This document shows, piece by piece, positions 27,083 through 35,410 of a DNA stretch of 64,000 nt (its first letter is position 1; each line of letters opens with the position of its first letter). Source of the stretch: Actinomycetota bacterium (GTDB lineage: Bacteria > Actinomycetota > Acidimicrobiia > Acidimicrobiales > Ilumatobacteraceae); NCBI GenBank assembly GCA_030645675.1, contig JAUSLQ010000207.1:29906-93905 (forward strand). Direction: 5' to 3'. The notes below the pieces were generated by a model, which saw only the letters and a program-made list of their open reading frames with translations, did not search any database and was not told where the DNA came from. The translations under genes and the position numbers were made by a program.

Positions 27083-27801
27083 CGCGGAGCCATCCGGGTG
27101 AGATTGTTCGGCCCCGCGGGCGTCAGCTCGATGGTGAGGACCTGGAACGCGCCGAACCTCGTAGCAAAGTGACGACCGAGTCGTTCGAGCGCGGGTGACC
27201 AGCGCTCGATCCCCGGGAGTGCGTCTGGCGAGTACAGCCCGGCACGAAGCGAGCAGCGACCGTGTTGGGTGCCGAGGTCCGTGAGCGTGCGACGGTCGAG
27301 GAGATGCGCCGTGTCCCAGGGCGGCAGGCTGAACTGGCGCCGTTTCCAACAGCCCCATGGGCTGGTCCGGTTGAGCGAGCCGACCACGACGCGACCTCCG
27401 GGTTTGGTGACCCGGGCCAGTTCAGCGAACACACGAGCGGGGCTGGCCGCGAACTCGCAGACGGTGACGGCGAAGGCGATGTCGACGGAGCCGTCCGGGA
27501 GTGGGATCTGGTGGGTGTCGCCGAGCAGGAGCGCACCCGTTGTCCGGTTGCGGGCGATGGCGAGCGCGTCGGGGTCCCGGTCGATGCCGATGACATTGGC
27601 GCCCTCGGCTTCGAGGCGGTGCATGAACCGACCGGTCCCGCATCCTGCGTCGAGGGCGGCACGTCCCGAGATCGGTCCGGCGGCGTCGAGCAGCAGCCGA
27701 TGTTCGATCGCGGTGGCGTGGTGGCCCCAGGGCCGGTCGAACCAGGCGTCGTACGCGTCGGCTGGGGCGCTCCAGCGTGTCGGCGGCTCAATGGTGATCA
27801 T
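27079..27801 (-). CDS. Class I SAM-dependent methyltransferase
   Basis: 240 aa. SAM-binding motif LDAGCGTGRFMHRL near residue 50, acidic post-I motif VIGIDRD, and DIAFAVTVCEF as motif II. It lies between dsrE (5-bp gap) and the LmbE-type gene (4-bp overlap), so it is in the ArsR-rhodanese operon. The substrate is unknown; a thiol is one possibility given the neighbours. Confidence 0.85.
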   Translation of the reverse strand: MITIEPPTRWSAPADAYDAWFDRPWGHHATAIEHRLLLDAAGPISGRAALDAGCGTGRFMHRLEAEGANVIGIDRDPDALAIARNRTTGALLLGDTHQIPLPDGSVDIAFAVTVCEFAASPARVFAELARVTKPGGRVVVGSLNRTSPWGCWKRRQFSLPPWDTAHLLDRRTLTDLGTQHGRCSLRAGLYSPDALPGIERWSPALERLGRHFATRFGAFQVLTIELTPAGPNNLTRMAPR

Positions 27802-27806
27802 GAGCG

Positions 27807-28157
27807 TCAGAACGTGATGGTCTTGTCGGCCCAGAGCGTCCAGTCGGTGACCTCGTCGAGGGTCGACCGACGGGTTTCAGGGATGAGCATCTCGTCGGTG
27901 ATCCCCCGGGCGTCCATGCACGTGCCGCACAGACCGATCTCGGCGCCGTGGCGGGCGGCGGAGGTGAGCATGCGGTCGAGGTGGTAGTAGCCGTTGGGGA
28001 GTTGCTGGTTGGCGATCGCGCAACCAACTGCGTCGCCGAAGCAGAAGATCTTCACGTCGACGTCGTCACGTTTGGCGAGGTTCCCGGCCAAGCGGAGGCC
28101 GTTGTAGTTGGCCTCGGTGCCATAGGCGGGGCCTTGCAGGATGACCAGGATCTTCAT
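27807..28157 (-). CDS. DsrE-family sulfur-relay protein
   Basis: 116 aa from the ATG at 28157, overlapping the ArsR-rhodanese stop by 4 bp. It shows the DsrE/YchN fold pattern: KILVILQGPAYGTEANYNGL at the N-terminus and a conserved Cys segment EIGLCGTCMDARG near residue 75-85. DsrE proteins carry persulfide sulfur between partners. It probably accepts or passes sulfane sulfur handled by the neighbouring rhodanese and SQR-like proteins. Confidence 0.85.
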   Translation of the reverse strand: MKILVILQGPAYGTEANYNGLRLAGNLAKRDDVDVKIFCFGDAVGCAIANQQLPNGYYHLDRMLTSAARHGAEIGLCGTCMDARGITDEMLIPETRRSTLDEVTDWTLWADKTITF

Positions 28158-28837
28158 GGCGTGATCTCCTCGCTGACGGTGGACTCGATCGGCAGGCGGG
28201 CGTTGCGCCATTCGGGGAAGCCGTCTTCGAGACGGCGTGCGTGGCGACCGCGGCGGCGCAGGAGCTGAACGGCTTCGTCGGCGAACACGCAGTACGGCCC
28301 ACGGCAGTAGGCGACGACATCGACGTCAGCGGGAAGGTTGCGCAGTTGACGAGCGAGTTGTTCGATCGGGATCGAGATCGCGCCGGCGATGTGGCCGGCG
28401 GCGTACTCGGCGCCGGGGCGGACGTCGATGACGATCACGTCGCCGTCGACGAGACGTCGGGCGAGGTCCTCGCGGCGGACCTGTTCGAGGTCGTCGCGGT
28501 GGCCGAGATAGGCGCTGGCGAGATCGTCAATGGCGTCGTGGTGAGTGACCGCGACCGAGCGCAGCGACGCCCACAACGCAGCGACCTGTTCCGATGCGAG
28601 CCGGTAGTAGATGCGGTTGCCGTCGCGGCGGGTGGTGACGAGACCGACGGTGGCCAGGGTGCGGAGGTGGAACGACGTGTTGGCGACGCTCTGGTCGATC
28701 TCGGTGGCGAGCTCGTCGACGTGCCGTTCGCCCTGGGCAAGCACGTCGATCAGTTCGGCCCGGCGACCGTTGCCGAGCGCCTTGGCAACTTCGGCAAAGC
28801 CGTCGAAGAGTGCATCTTTCTTGCCTCGGCTTGCCAC
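28154..28837 (-). CDS. ArsR-type repressor fused to a rhodanese domain
   Basis: 227 aa from the GTG at 28837, five bases after GGAGG. Residues about 10-95 are an ArsR winged helix (VANTSFHLRTLATVGLVTT). Residues about 125-220 are a rhodanese domain with DVRPGAEYAAGHIAGAI and an active-site loop AYCRGPYC holding two Cys. A plausible role is a repressor that senses sulfane sulfur through its own rhodanese domain. It leads the operon to the SQR-like gene and is divergent from the MBL-rhodanese gene. Candidate operators lie in the shared promoter. Confidence 0.87.
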   Translation of the reverse strand: MASRGKKDALFDGFAEVAKALGNGRRAELIDVLAQGERHVDELATEIDQSVANTSFHLRTLATVGLVTTRRDGNRIYYRLASEQVAALWASLRSVAVTHHDAIDDLASAYLGHRDDLEQVRREDLARRLVDGDVIVIDVRPGAEYAAGHIAGAISIPIEQLARQLRNLPADVDVVAYCRGPYCVFADEAVQLLRRRGRHARRLEDGFPEWRNARLPIESTVSEEITP

Positions 28838-28850
28838 TGCTACCTCCGTG

Positions 28851-28909
28851 TTCAAAGATCTACTTGACAAGATAGCGTCATCGCCGCGACTATTCAAGTT
28901 GCTATTTGA
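28851..28909. promoter_or_regulatory. Divergent promoter with two ArsR-like operator sites
   Basis: Two similar half-palindromes lie 42 bp apart: TTCAAAGATCTACTTGA (28851-28867) and TTCAAGTTGCTATTTGA (28893-28909). The leftward promoter has -35 TTGAAT (28897-28892) and -10 TATCTT (28874-28869), 17 bp apart, so one site covers the -35 and the other lies just past the start point. A rightward -35 TTGACA is at 28864-28869 with a weak -10. Confidence 0.65.
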
Positions 28910-28918
28910 GGAGGCAGT

Positions 28919-30265
28919 GTGCGTGTTCATGAGTTCGTCGACGAGGGTCTGGGTCATTCGTCGTATGTGATCGACCTCGGTGACGGCACTGCCGCGGTGG
29001 TCGATCCGCCCAGGTTCCCGATCGCCCAGGAGCGCCTCGTCACGGCGTTGGGCCTTCGGCTGGCGTGGACCTTGGATACGCACTCGCACGCCGATTACGT
29101 GACCGGCAGCCCCGCGCTGGCTGCCCGGTCTGGGGCGACCTTCATCGCCCCCGCTGCGTCCCGTCTCGAGACTCCCCATCGTGCGGTGACCGACCGCGAA
29201 CACGTCCGTGTGGGCGATGCTGCCGAACTGGTCGCGTTGGCGACGCCTGGTCACACGCCCGACCATCACGCGTACCTGCTGGTCGAGAACGGCACACCGG
29301 TGGCGTTGTTCTCCGGTGGTTCGCTGATGGTCGGCACGGTCGGACGAACAGACCTGTGCGGGCCGGACCTCGCGGTGCCGCTCGCCCACGAGATGTTCGT
29401 CGCGTTGCGACGCTTCGACGAACTTCCCGGCGCACTGCCCGTCTACCCGACGCATGGGGCGGGGTCGTTCTGCTCGGCACCGGGCGCATCGCAACGCACC
29501 TCGACGCTGGATCACGAACGCAACACCAACCCGTTGTTCTCGATCATCGACGAGGATGAGTTCGTCGATCGTCTGGTCGCCGGGTTCGGCACCTTCCCCT
29601 CCTACTTCGCTCGCCTGCCGGAGCTGAACCGGCGCGGCCCCACCCGCTACGACACGCTGCCCAAGCTTGCCGCCCTCGGCGCTGACGATGTCGATCGACA
29701 CGTCGCCGCGGGCGGTGTCGTGGTCGATGCGCGACCGGTCGCGGCGTTCTCGGCCGGGCATGTTCCTGGGTCGCTGTCCAACACGCTGCGACCGGTGTTC
29801 GCCAGCTGGCTCGGTTGGCTGGTCGGACCAAACCGGCCGCTCGTGTTCGTCCTCGACGACGGCCAAGACCGCAACGACCTCGTTCGACAGTGCCTCGATG
29901 TCGGCCAGGAACTGATCATCGGTGAGCTCGCCGGCGGCATCGGCGCATGGAGCAAGTCCGGGCGAACCATCGGCTCGATCCCGCTCGTCGACCCAGCCGG
30001 GATGATCGGCCAAGTGATCGATGTTCGCCAAGTCAACGAGTACGCAACCGGGCACGTCCCCGGCAGCGTCAACATCGAACTCGGTGCCATCTCGGGCACT
30101 GCCGTCACGTCAGGACCGGTGACCGTGATGTGTGGCCATGGTGAACGCGCAATGACGGGTGCCAGCATCCTCGCCGCGGCCGGACGCGATGATGTTCTGG
30201 TCCTCGACGGCGGACCCGACACCTGGTCGGCAGCGACCGGCCAGGCCTTGGAGACCTCGCAATGA
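28919..30265 (+). CDS. MBL-fold persulfide dioxygenase-like protein with two rhodanese domains
   Basis: 448 aa from the GTG at 28919 behind GAGGAGG. Residues about 1-245 are a metallo-beta-lactamase fold of the ETHE1/CstB type: THSHADYVTG near 61 (Tyr where HxHxDH has His), ATPGHTPDHHAYLL, and YPTHGAGSFC. Residues about 265-350 are a rhodanese domain whose active-site Cys is missing (FVLDDGQDR). Residues about 365-445 are a second one with VMCGHGERAM, Cys present. The expected role is oxidation of persulfides and sulfur transfer. It overlaps the MFS gene by 4 bp. Confidence 0.85.
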   Translation: MRVHEFVDEGLGHSSYVIDLGDGTAAVVDPPRFPIAQERLVTALGLRLAWTLDTHSHADYVTGSPALAARSGATFIAPAASRLETPHRAVTDREHVRVGDAAELVALATPGHTPDHHAYLLVENGTPVALFSGGSLMVGTVGRTDLCGPDLAVPLAHEMFVALRRFDELPGALPVYPTHGAGSFCSAPGASQRTSTLDHERNTNPLFSIIDEDEFVDRLVAGFGTFPSYFARLPELNRRGPTRYDTLPKLAALGADDVDRHVAAGGVVVDARPVAAFSAGHVPGSLSNTLRPVFASWLGWLVGPNRPLVFVLDDGQDRNDLVRQCLDVGQELIIGELAGGIGAWSKSGRTIGSIPLVDPAGMIGQVIDVRQVNEYATGHVPGSVNIELGAISGTAVTSGPVTVMCGHGERAMTGASILAAAGRDDVLVLDGGPDTWSAATGQALETSQ

Positions 30266-31515
30266 GCGCCGAAGTCACCCAGGCACCGTTGCGGCTCGGC
30301 CTCAAGCAGAACATCGCCCAGTTCTCCCTACTCGTCGGCGTCAACGCGCTCGTCGGCGGCATGATCGGCCAGGAACGCACCGTTCTCCCCCTGCTCGCCA
30401 AGCAGGAGTTCGGGCTCACCGCCTTCACCGCAACGCTCACATTCATCGTGGCCTTTGGCGCGGTGAAGGCAGCGACGAACTTCTTCGCCGGCACGCTGTC
30501 CGACCGCTACGGCCGCAAGCCGGTGCTGGTCGCCGGATGGATCATCGCGCTGCCGATCCCACTGCTGCTGATCTGGGCACCGAGCTGGGGGTGGGTGATC
30601 TTCGCCAACGTCCTGCTCGGCATCAACCAAGGGCTCACCTGGTCCACGACGGTGATCATGAAGATCGACCTCGTCGGCCCCGCACGTCGCGGGTTCGCGA
30701 TGGGCCTCAACGAAGCCGCCGGCTACGGCGCCGTCGCAGCCACCGCGCTCGCCACCGGCTACATCGCCCAGCGATGGGGACTTCGCCCCGAGCCGTTCTT
30801 CCTCGGCATCGCCTACGCCGGCCTCGGCCTCGGCCTGTCAGTCTTCTTCGTCCGCGAAACACGCGGCCACGCCCACCACGAAGCCGCCAACCACGTCGCC
30901 ACCAGCGAAGCCCACCACCAAGACCTCACCACCGGACAGATCTTCCGGCTCACCTCCTTCACCGACAAAGCGCTCTCGTCGTGCTCACAAGCCGGGCTGG
31001 TCAACAACCTCAACGACGGGCTCGCCTGGGGCCTGTTCCCGATCTTCTTCGCCGCCTCCGGGCTCTCGATCGGACGCATCGGTGTCCTCGCCGCGCTCTA
31101 CCCAGCGGTGTGGGGCCTCGGGCAGCTCTACACCGGAGGGCTCTCCGACCGCGTCGGGCGCAAACCGCTCATCGTCGGCGGGATGCTCACCCAAGCCGTT
31201 GCCATCGCCTGGATCGCCGCCACCGGCAGCTTCACCGCATGGGCCATTGGCGCAATGGTCCTCGGCGCCGGCACCGCGATGGTCTACCCCACACTGCTCG
31301 CCGCGATCGGCGACGTCGCCCATCCCGCCTGGCGCGCCCGCTCAGTCGGCATCTACCGGCTCTGGCGCGACGGCGGCTTCGCCATCGGCGCCCTCCTCGC
31401 CGGCATCCTCGCCGACCTGATCTCGATCCCCGCCGCCATCTACGCCGTCGCCGCGCTCACCGCGATCTCCGGTCTCGTCGTTGCGGTGCGCATGTACGAG
31501 ACGCACCCGCGATGA
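30262..31515 (+). CDS. MFS transporter
   Basis: 417 aa with about 12 hydrophobic segments. The loop motif GTLSDRYGRKPV near residue 75 and its second-half echo GGLSDRVGRKPL near 295 are classic for the major facilitator superfamily. Being coupled to the MBL-rhodanese gene, it may export or import a sulfur compound or a toxic product. The substrate is not readable from sequence. Confidence 0.85.
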   Translation: MSAEVTQAPLRLGLKQNIAQFSLLVGVNALVGGMIGQERTVLPLLAKQEFGLTAFTATLTFIVAFGAVKAATNFFAGTLSDRYGRKPVLVAGWIIALPIPLLLIWAPSWGWVIFANVLLGINQGLTWSTTVIMKIDLVGPARRGFAMGLNEAAGYGAVAATALATGYIAQRWGLRPEPFFLGIAYAGLGLGLSVFFVRETRGHAHHEAANHVATSEAHHQDLTTGQIFRLTSFTDKALSSCSQAGLVNNLNDGLAWGLFPIFFAASGLSIGRIGVLAALYPAVWGLGQLYTGGLSDRVGRKPLIVGGMLTQAVAIAWIAATGSFTAWAIGAMVLGAGTAMVYPTLLAAIGDVAHPAWRARSVGIYRLWRDGGFAIGALLAGILADLISIPAAIYAVAALTAISGLVVAVRMYETHPR

Positions 31516-31553
31516 ACGCAGCAGACAGCACACATTCTCTGAGAGGTGAACCG

Positions 31554-32136
31554 ATGGAACCCAGGACCCAGCCGTTGCGCGATGAACATCGTGCGTTGTT
31601 GCCCGAGTTGGCAATGCTGCGCGTCGCCGCCGACGCAGTCGGCACTGCGGCGGCGACAGAGCATGTCGCCCGGGCCTACCGGCTCCTGGTACGTCACTTG
31701 CTTCCCCACATCGACGCCGAGGATGCTGTGCTGTACCCGGCGATCGACCAGATCGCTGGAAGCGGAGCAACCGCGGCGATGCGCCGCGACCACGACGAGA
31801 TGCGACGGTGCACGGTGCAGATCGGAGCTGCGTCACAAGACTCCACGGTCGGGCTCGGGCTCGGGCTCGGGCTCGACAACGAACTACGCGCCACTCTGTA
31901 CGGGCTCGGTGCAATCATTCGACTCCACATGGCGAACGAGGAGGAGCTCTACTGCGTACGACACCGACTCGCAGCCCGTCAACGAGCTCGTCGAGACCGG
32001 CGCCGCCGGGCATCGTGGCGCGCGCCCGGAGCTCGACGCCGAGCAACGCGGGGGCGCGAACGTGCCACCTCTCGCCATCGACATCGCCGACGTGAATCAG
32101 CCCAGCCTCGATCGCAGCCGGATCAGGTGCGTGTGA
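31554..32136 (+). pseudogene. Hemerythrin-domain protein, apparent one-base frameshift
   Basis: The frame from ATG 31554 (after GAGAGGTGAACCG; an ATG at 31512 overlapping the MFS stop is also possible) encodes a four-helix hemerythrin-type domain: LRDEHRALLPEL, HLLPHIDAEDAVLYPAI, RDHDEMRR, IIRLHMANEEELY. Right after EEELY the frame turns Arg-rich and runs to 32165. Dropping the T at about 31954 gives EEELYAYDTDSQPVNELVE and an open frame to a TGA at 32136. The hemerythrin helices themselves are complete, so the shortened product may still bind a di-iron site. A GGGCTC hexamer repeat (about 31851-31876) encodes GLGLGL. Confidence 0.6.
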
Positions 32137-32398
32137 TGGTGAGAGCTTCAAGCCGGGCGCGGTAGTCGTCGGGTTCGATCTCGCCGCGTGCGAGGCGTTC
32201 GGCGAGGATCTGTTGCGGGTTCGGCGCCTGCGGGGCAGTCGGGCCGGTCACGGCCACATGTTCGTGAGTGCCCGTGCGGCGGAGCAGCGCAACGCCGAGC
32301 CAGATCAGGCTGCCCCACACGAGCAGCATCATGATCGCCATCGGTATCCAGCCCCAGCCGTATCCGTCGTGCATGTCGTTGTTCCAGTTGCCGTGCAT
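32123..32398 (-). CDS. Small SHOCT-domain membrane protein
   Basis: 91 aa from the ATG at 32398 behind GGAGG. A His/Trp/Gly-rich N-terminus (NNDMHDGYGWGW) precedes one membrane helix (MAIMMLLVWGSLIWLGVALL) and a C-terminal SHOCT motif (ILAERLARGEIEPDDYRARL). SHOCT proteins are common beside copper and stress genes, role unclear. The His-rich start could bind metal. It is the last gene of the leftward copper operon and overlaps the end of the hemerythrin gene, convergent. Confidence 0.8.
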   Translation of the reverse strand: MHGNWNNDMHDGYGWGWIPMAIMMLLVWGSLIWLGVALLRRTGTHEHVAVTGPTAPQAPNPQQILAERLARGEIEPDDYRARLEALTITRT

Positions 32399-32459
32399 CA
32401 CGGCCTCCGTTCGTTGTCGTGTTTGCGTGCTTCGCAGTTGCGATCCATTCGACTGGCCA

Positions 32460-32669
32460 TCAGTCGCGGAAGTCGCCGGTGACGGCCAGGTCGAGGACCG
32501 AGCTGGACCCGTCGGCGTACTGCACCGGTACATGGATCGTCATGTCGTGGGCTCCGTCCATGCCGGGGTGCATCGACAGCTCGAAGGTCAGTTCGGTGGA
32601 CTGGTCGGGCTGGAGGGCGGTCGGGCGTTCATCGCGGTCCCGCCGGTACACGCTCCTCGTACGGGTCAC
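32460..32669 (-). CDS. Small ORF, possible C-terminal remnant of a secreted copper-island protein
   Basis: 69 codons. The segment LQPDQSTELTFELSMHPGMD and the following VPVQYADGSSSVLDLAVTGD look like the beta-rich tail of a larger extracytoplasmic protein, while the first 15 residues are Arg-rich and overlap the 3' end of the DUF2933 gene in another frame. There is no signal peptide. It may be the remnant of a longer gene joined to this point by a deletion, or a real short protein. Confidence 0.4.
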   Translation of the reverse strand: MTRTRSVYRRDRDERPTALQPDQSTELTFELSMHPGMDGAHDMTIHVPVQYADGSSSVLDLAVTGDFRD

Positions 32670-32859
32670 CCACGCTCTGGCGAGGTGCCGACTGCGGTTG
32701 GCGCATCAGCAACCACATCACGACGCCCATCACCAGCGGGCAGATCAGTAGGGCGAGGCTCACGCCGGCGAGGGCGGCGCCGCCGTTGCCGGCGACAAGG
32801 AACCACGCTGCGAGGCCGACAGCTGCGGCGACGCAGACGAGGTGGTGGCGGTGGTTCAT
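32629..32859 (-). CDS. DUF2933-like small membrane protein
   Basis: 76 aa from the ATG at 32859, overlapping the Met-rich gene stop by 4 bp. Two hydrophobic helices (VCVAAAVGLAAWFLVAG and ALLICPLVMGVVMWLLM) follow a short His-rich start MNHRHH. Small DUF2933-type proteins are common in metal-resistance clusters. The C-terminal PRQSVGDPYEERVPAGPR looks unstructured and overlaps the next ORF, so the end may have been altered. Confidence 0.65.
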   Translation of the reverse strand: MNHRHHLVCVAAAVGLAAWFLVAGNGGAALAGVSLALLICPLVMGVVMWLLMRQPQSAPRQSVGDPYEERVPAGPR

Positions 32860-33239
32860 GACCCTGTCCCCCCGTGATGCGCTTCGTGTTGCGTCTGCCC
32901 CAGCTCGGGTGCGGTCGCCGCCGAGCCGGTCATTGCGGCGTGGGCCTTGTCGCACTGGGCGAGGGCCTCGTCGTCGATGCTGCCCTCCATCATCTGGTGC
33001 ATCATCGAGTGCATTGCCGACATGTCGGTCGAGCCCATCATGGTGGCCATCCCGCCGTGGTCGCCGGTCATCATCGAGCCCATGTCGGGCATCTCACTCA
33101 TCGGCATCGAGACCGTTGTTGGGGTGGTCTGGTTGGTGCCAGTGGCAGCGGAGCTACCGGTGAACGAGAGTCCGAGCATCAGTCCTGCGGTCACCACCGT
33201 GGCGCCGATGGCGCCGAGTGTGCGAGTTCGTGGCTTCAT
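32856..33239 (-). CDS. Met-rich secreted protein, probable copper binding
   Basis: 127 aa from the ATG at 33239 behind AGGAGGAAACC. A signal peptide (residues about 1-32, VVTAGLMLGLSFTGSSA) is followed by a dense run of Met, His and Asp (MPMSEMPDMGSMMTGDHGG, MMHQMMEG) and a C-terminal HEAHHGG. Such Met/His arrays bind Cu(I)/Cu(II) in periplasmic or exported carriers. It is downstream of the sensor kinase with a 98-bp gap and upstream of DUF2933, within the copper island. Confidence 0.75.
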   Translation of the reverse strand: MKPRTRTLGAIGATVVTAGLMLGLSFTGSSAATGTNQTTPTTVSMPMSEMPDMGSMMTGDHGGMATMMGSTDMSAMHSMMHQMMEGSIDDEALAQCDKAHAAMTGSAATAPELGQTQHEAHHGGTGS

Positions 33240-33337
33240 GGTTTCCTCCTTGGACGAGGACCATGGTGCACCGCAGGTGTGGAGGGCGGATGGAGGCGAC
33301 GTGCACGCGACGCGATTTCGACGCACGCTCGCAGCGT

Positions 33338-34711
33338 CTACTCGGCGGGTGCCGCCGGCATCGTCACGGTGAGTCGCGCTCCCCCACCGGGCACGTTGCC
33401 GGCGGCGACCGTGCCGTGGTGCGCGGCAACCAGCTCCGCTACGACCGCGAGACCGATGCCACTGCCGGTCGCCTTGTCGCCGTTCACGCCGCGCCAGAAC
33501 CGCTCGAACACGTGGGGCAGGTCCTGTTCGGGGATTCCGGGGCCGTTGTCGAAGACCTCGAGCGACGCTGTGGTTCCGTCCGAGCGGGTGCTGATGGTGA
33601 TCGCACCGCCGGCGGGGGTGAACTTCACTGCGTTGGCGATCAGATTGACGGTGATCTGGTGCAATCGGTCGGCGTCACCGATCACGCCTGCCGGCTGGGC
33701 GTCGACCGTCAGGCTGGTTTCCCGGTCGTCGGCCAACGGGCGCAACAGGTCGGCGGCGGCTGCCGCGACGTCGGCGAGATCGACCGGATCGGTGCGAGGG
33801 CGCAGACCGGCTGCTTCGGCGGCGGCGAGGGTTTCCAGGTCGCCGACGAGGCGACGCAGGCGGGTCACCTCGTCGTTGAGCGAGCCGAGCACTTCCAGCG
33901 TCGGCTGGTCGACGCCGTCGAGGAGTGCCTCGGTCGACCCTTGCAGGATGGCGAGTGGTGTGCGCAGCTCGTGGGCAACGTCGGCAACGAGGTTGCGGCG
34001 GAGCCGGTCCTCGCGGTCGAGGTGGTCGGCCATCCCGTTGAAGGCCTCGGCGAGCGCGCGCAGCTCGCCAGGCCCGTCGGTATCGACCCTCGTGTCGCGC
34101 CGCCCGGCGGCAAGGTCGCCCGCAGCGGTGGTGAGCGCCGTGACCGGTCGGGTGACCCGCACGGACACGTACAGAGCGACGACTAGGGCCACCCCCGCAG
34201 CGATGAGCACACCCAGGATCGCGGTTCGTGCGAGCGCGTCCCGAACGTGGCGTTCGGCCTCCATTGCCTGGGTGGGGAACCGAAGCATCACGGCACCAAC
34301 CGGTTGCCCTTCGACCACGACCGCGGCCGAGACCGGGTCGCCACGGGGTGTGTCCACGGCGGCCATGCCGTGCATCTGCATCATCATCGATGCCAGCGCG
34401 TCGGTCGGTGCTGCGACCACTTCACCGTTGGCGTCGACGATGGTCAGCGTTGCTTGGCTGCGCGCTGCGACCGCAGCCGCGCCTGCCAGGTCGGCGGTTG
34501 CCCATCCGCCGGCACGCTGGTAGGCGTCGCCTGCCGCGATCGCCGTGGCCGCGAGGTCGTCCTCACGTTGCCGGTCGGCAAGCCCGGAGACCTCGTTGCG
34601 CGCCGACAACATCGTCAGCGCGGCGAACACCGCGACGGCGGCGAGGGCGACCGTCAGGAACGCCAACGCCAATCGGACACCGAGCGGGCCCAGCAGCGGA
34701 CGACGCGCCAC
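33338..34711 (-). CDS. Sensor histidine kinase
   Basis: 457 aa. Two membrane helices (about 10-32 and 165-185) flank an extracytoplasmic sensor region that contains a MMMQMHGM stretch, attractive as a Cu ligand. Then HAMP, HisKA (DVAHELRTPLA, His near 244) and HATPase (NLIANAVKFTP, DNGPGIPEQD, GSGIGLAVV). It follows the response regulator by 3 bp. The Met-rich sensor loop and setting suggest it detects periplasmic copper, like CusS/CopS; not proven. Confidence 0.88.
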   Translation of the reverse strand: MARRPLLGPLGVRLALAFLTVALAAVAVFAALTMLSARNEVSGLADRQREDDLAATAIAAGDAYQRAGGWATADLAGAAAVAARSQATLTIVDANGEVVAAPTDALASMMMQMHGMAAVDTPRGDPVSAAVVVEGQPVGAVMLRFPTQAMEAERHVRDALARTAILGVLIAAGVALVVALYVSVRVTRPVTALTTAAGDLAAGRRDTRVDTDGPGELRALAEAFNGMADHLDREDRLRRNLVADVAHELRTPLAILQGSTEALLDGVDQPTLEVLGSLNDEVTRLRRLVGDLETLAAAEAAGLRPRTDPVDLADVAAAAADLLRPLADDRETSLTVDAQPAGVIGDADRLHQITVNLIANAVKFTPAGGAITISTRSDGTTASLEVFDNGPGIPEQDLPHVFERFWRGVNGDKATGSGIGLAVVAELVAAHHGTVAAGNVPGGGARLTVTMPAAPAE

Positions 34712-34714
34712 CCG

Positions 34715-35410
34715 TCAGACCCGATCCCGCGACAGGCCCAGCCGATAGCCAGCACCGAGCACCGTCTCCACCACCGTCGGATCATGGGGATCCAGCTCGA
34801 TCTTGCGGCGCAGGTTCTTGATGTGCGAGTCGACCGTGCGTTCGTAGCCGTCGAACTCGTACCCGCGGACGCGATTGACCAACTCGCTACGCGAGAACAC
34901 CCGCCCCGGCGACGACGCCAGCACCGTCAGCAACGACCACTCCGTCGGCGTCAACTCCACAACGGCACCAGCAACGGTCGCCTCGTGCCGAATCTCGTCG
35001 ATGACGAGACACCCGGCGCCGAACGACGCGACCTCGGATTCGACGCTCGACGTGGCGCTGCGGCGAAGCACAGCCTGGACGCGCAGCACGAGTTCGCGTG
35101 GTGAGAACGGTTTGGTCAGGTAGTCGTCGGCACCTAGTTCCAGGCCGTGGATGCGGTCTGCTTCGCCCGACTTCGCGGTCAGCATCACGATCGGAAGCCG
35201 ACCGGAGAACTCCGCGGCGATCGTCTCACCGGCGACATCGGGCAGGTTCAGGTCGAGCACGAGCAGATCGATCCCACCGCGTTCGAGGATCGACAACGCC
35301 TCCGCCCCTGAACCAGTCGTGACCACTGCAAGGTCCTCACGTTCGAGGTAGCGACGCACCAGGTCGCGGATCTTCACCTCGTCCTCGACTACCAGCACGG
35401 TCACGCTCAC
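34715..35410 (-). CDS. OmpR-family response regulator
   Basis: 231 aa from the GTG at 35410. Receiver domain with DE pair near 10-11, phospho-acceptor Asp in VLDLNLPD near 54, and Lys in LTKPFSPRELV near 104; then a winged-helix DNA-binding domain (RTVDSHIKNLRRKI). A TAGAGT box (35422-35417) ends 7 bases before the GTG, so the transcript is probably leaderless. It pairs with the kinase 33338-34711 and likely controls the surrounding copper genes. Confidence 0.9.
   Translation of the reverse strand: MSVTVLVVEDEVKIRDLVRRYLEREDLAVVTTGSGAEALSILERGGIDLLVLDLNLPDVAGETIAAEFSGRLPIVMLTAKSGEADRIHGLELGADDYLTKPFSPRELVLRVQAVLRRSATSSVESEVASFGAGCLVIDEIRHEATVAGAVVELTPTEWSLLTVLASSPGRVFSRSELVNRVRGYEFDGYERTVDSHIKNLRRKIELDPHDPTVVETVLGAGYRLGLSRDRV

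Noticed and set aside
31851-31876. GGGCTC hexamer repeat as a regulatory repeat
   Set aside because: It is in frame in the hemerythrin gene (GLGLGL) and does not cause the frameshift, which lies about 80 bp later.
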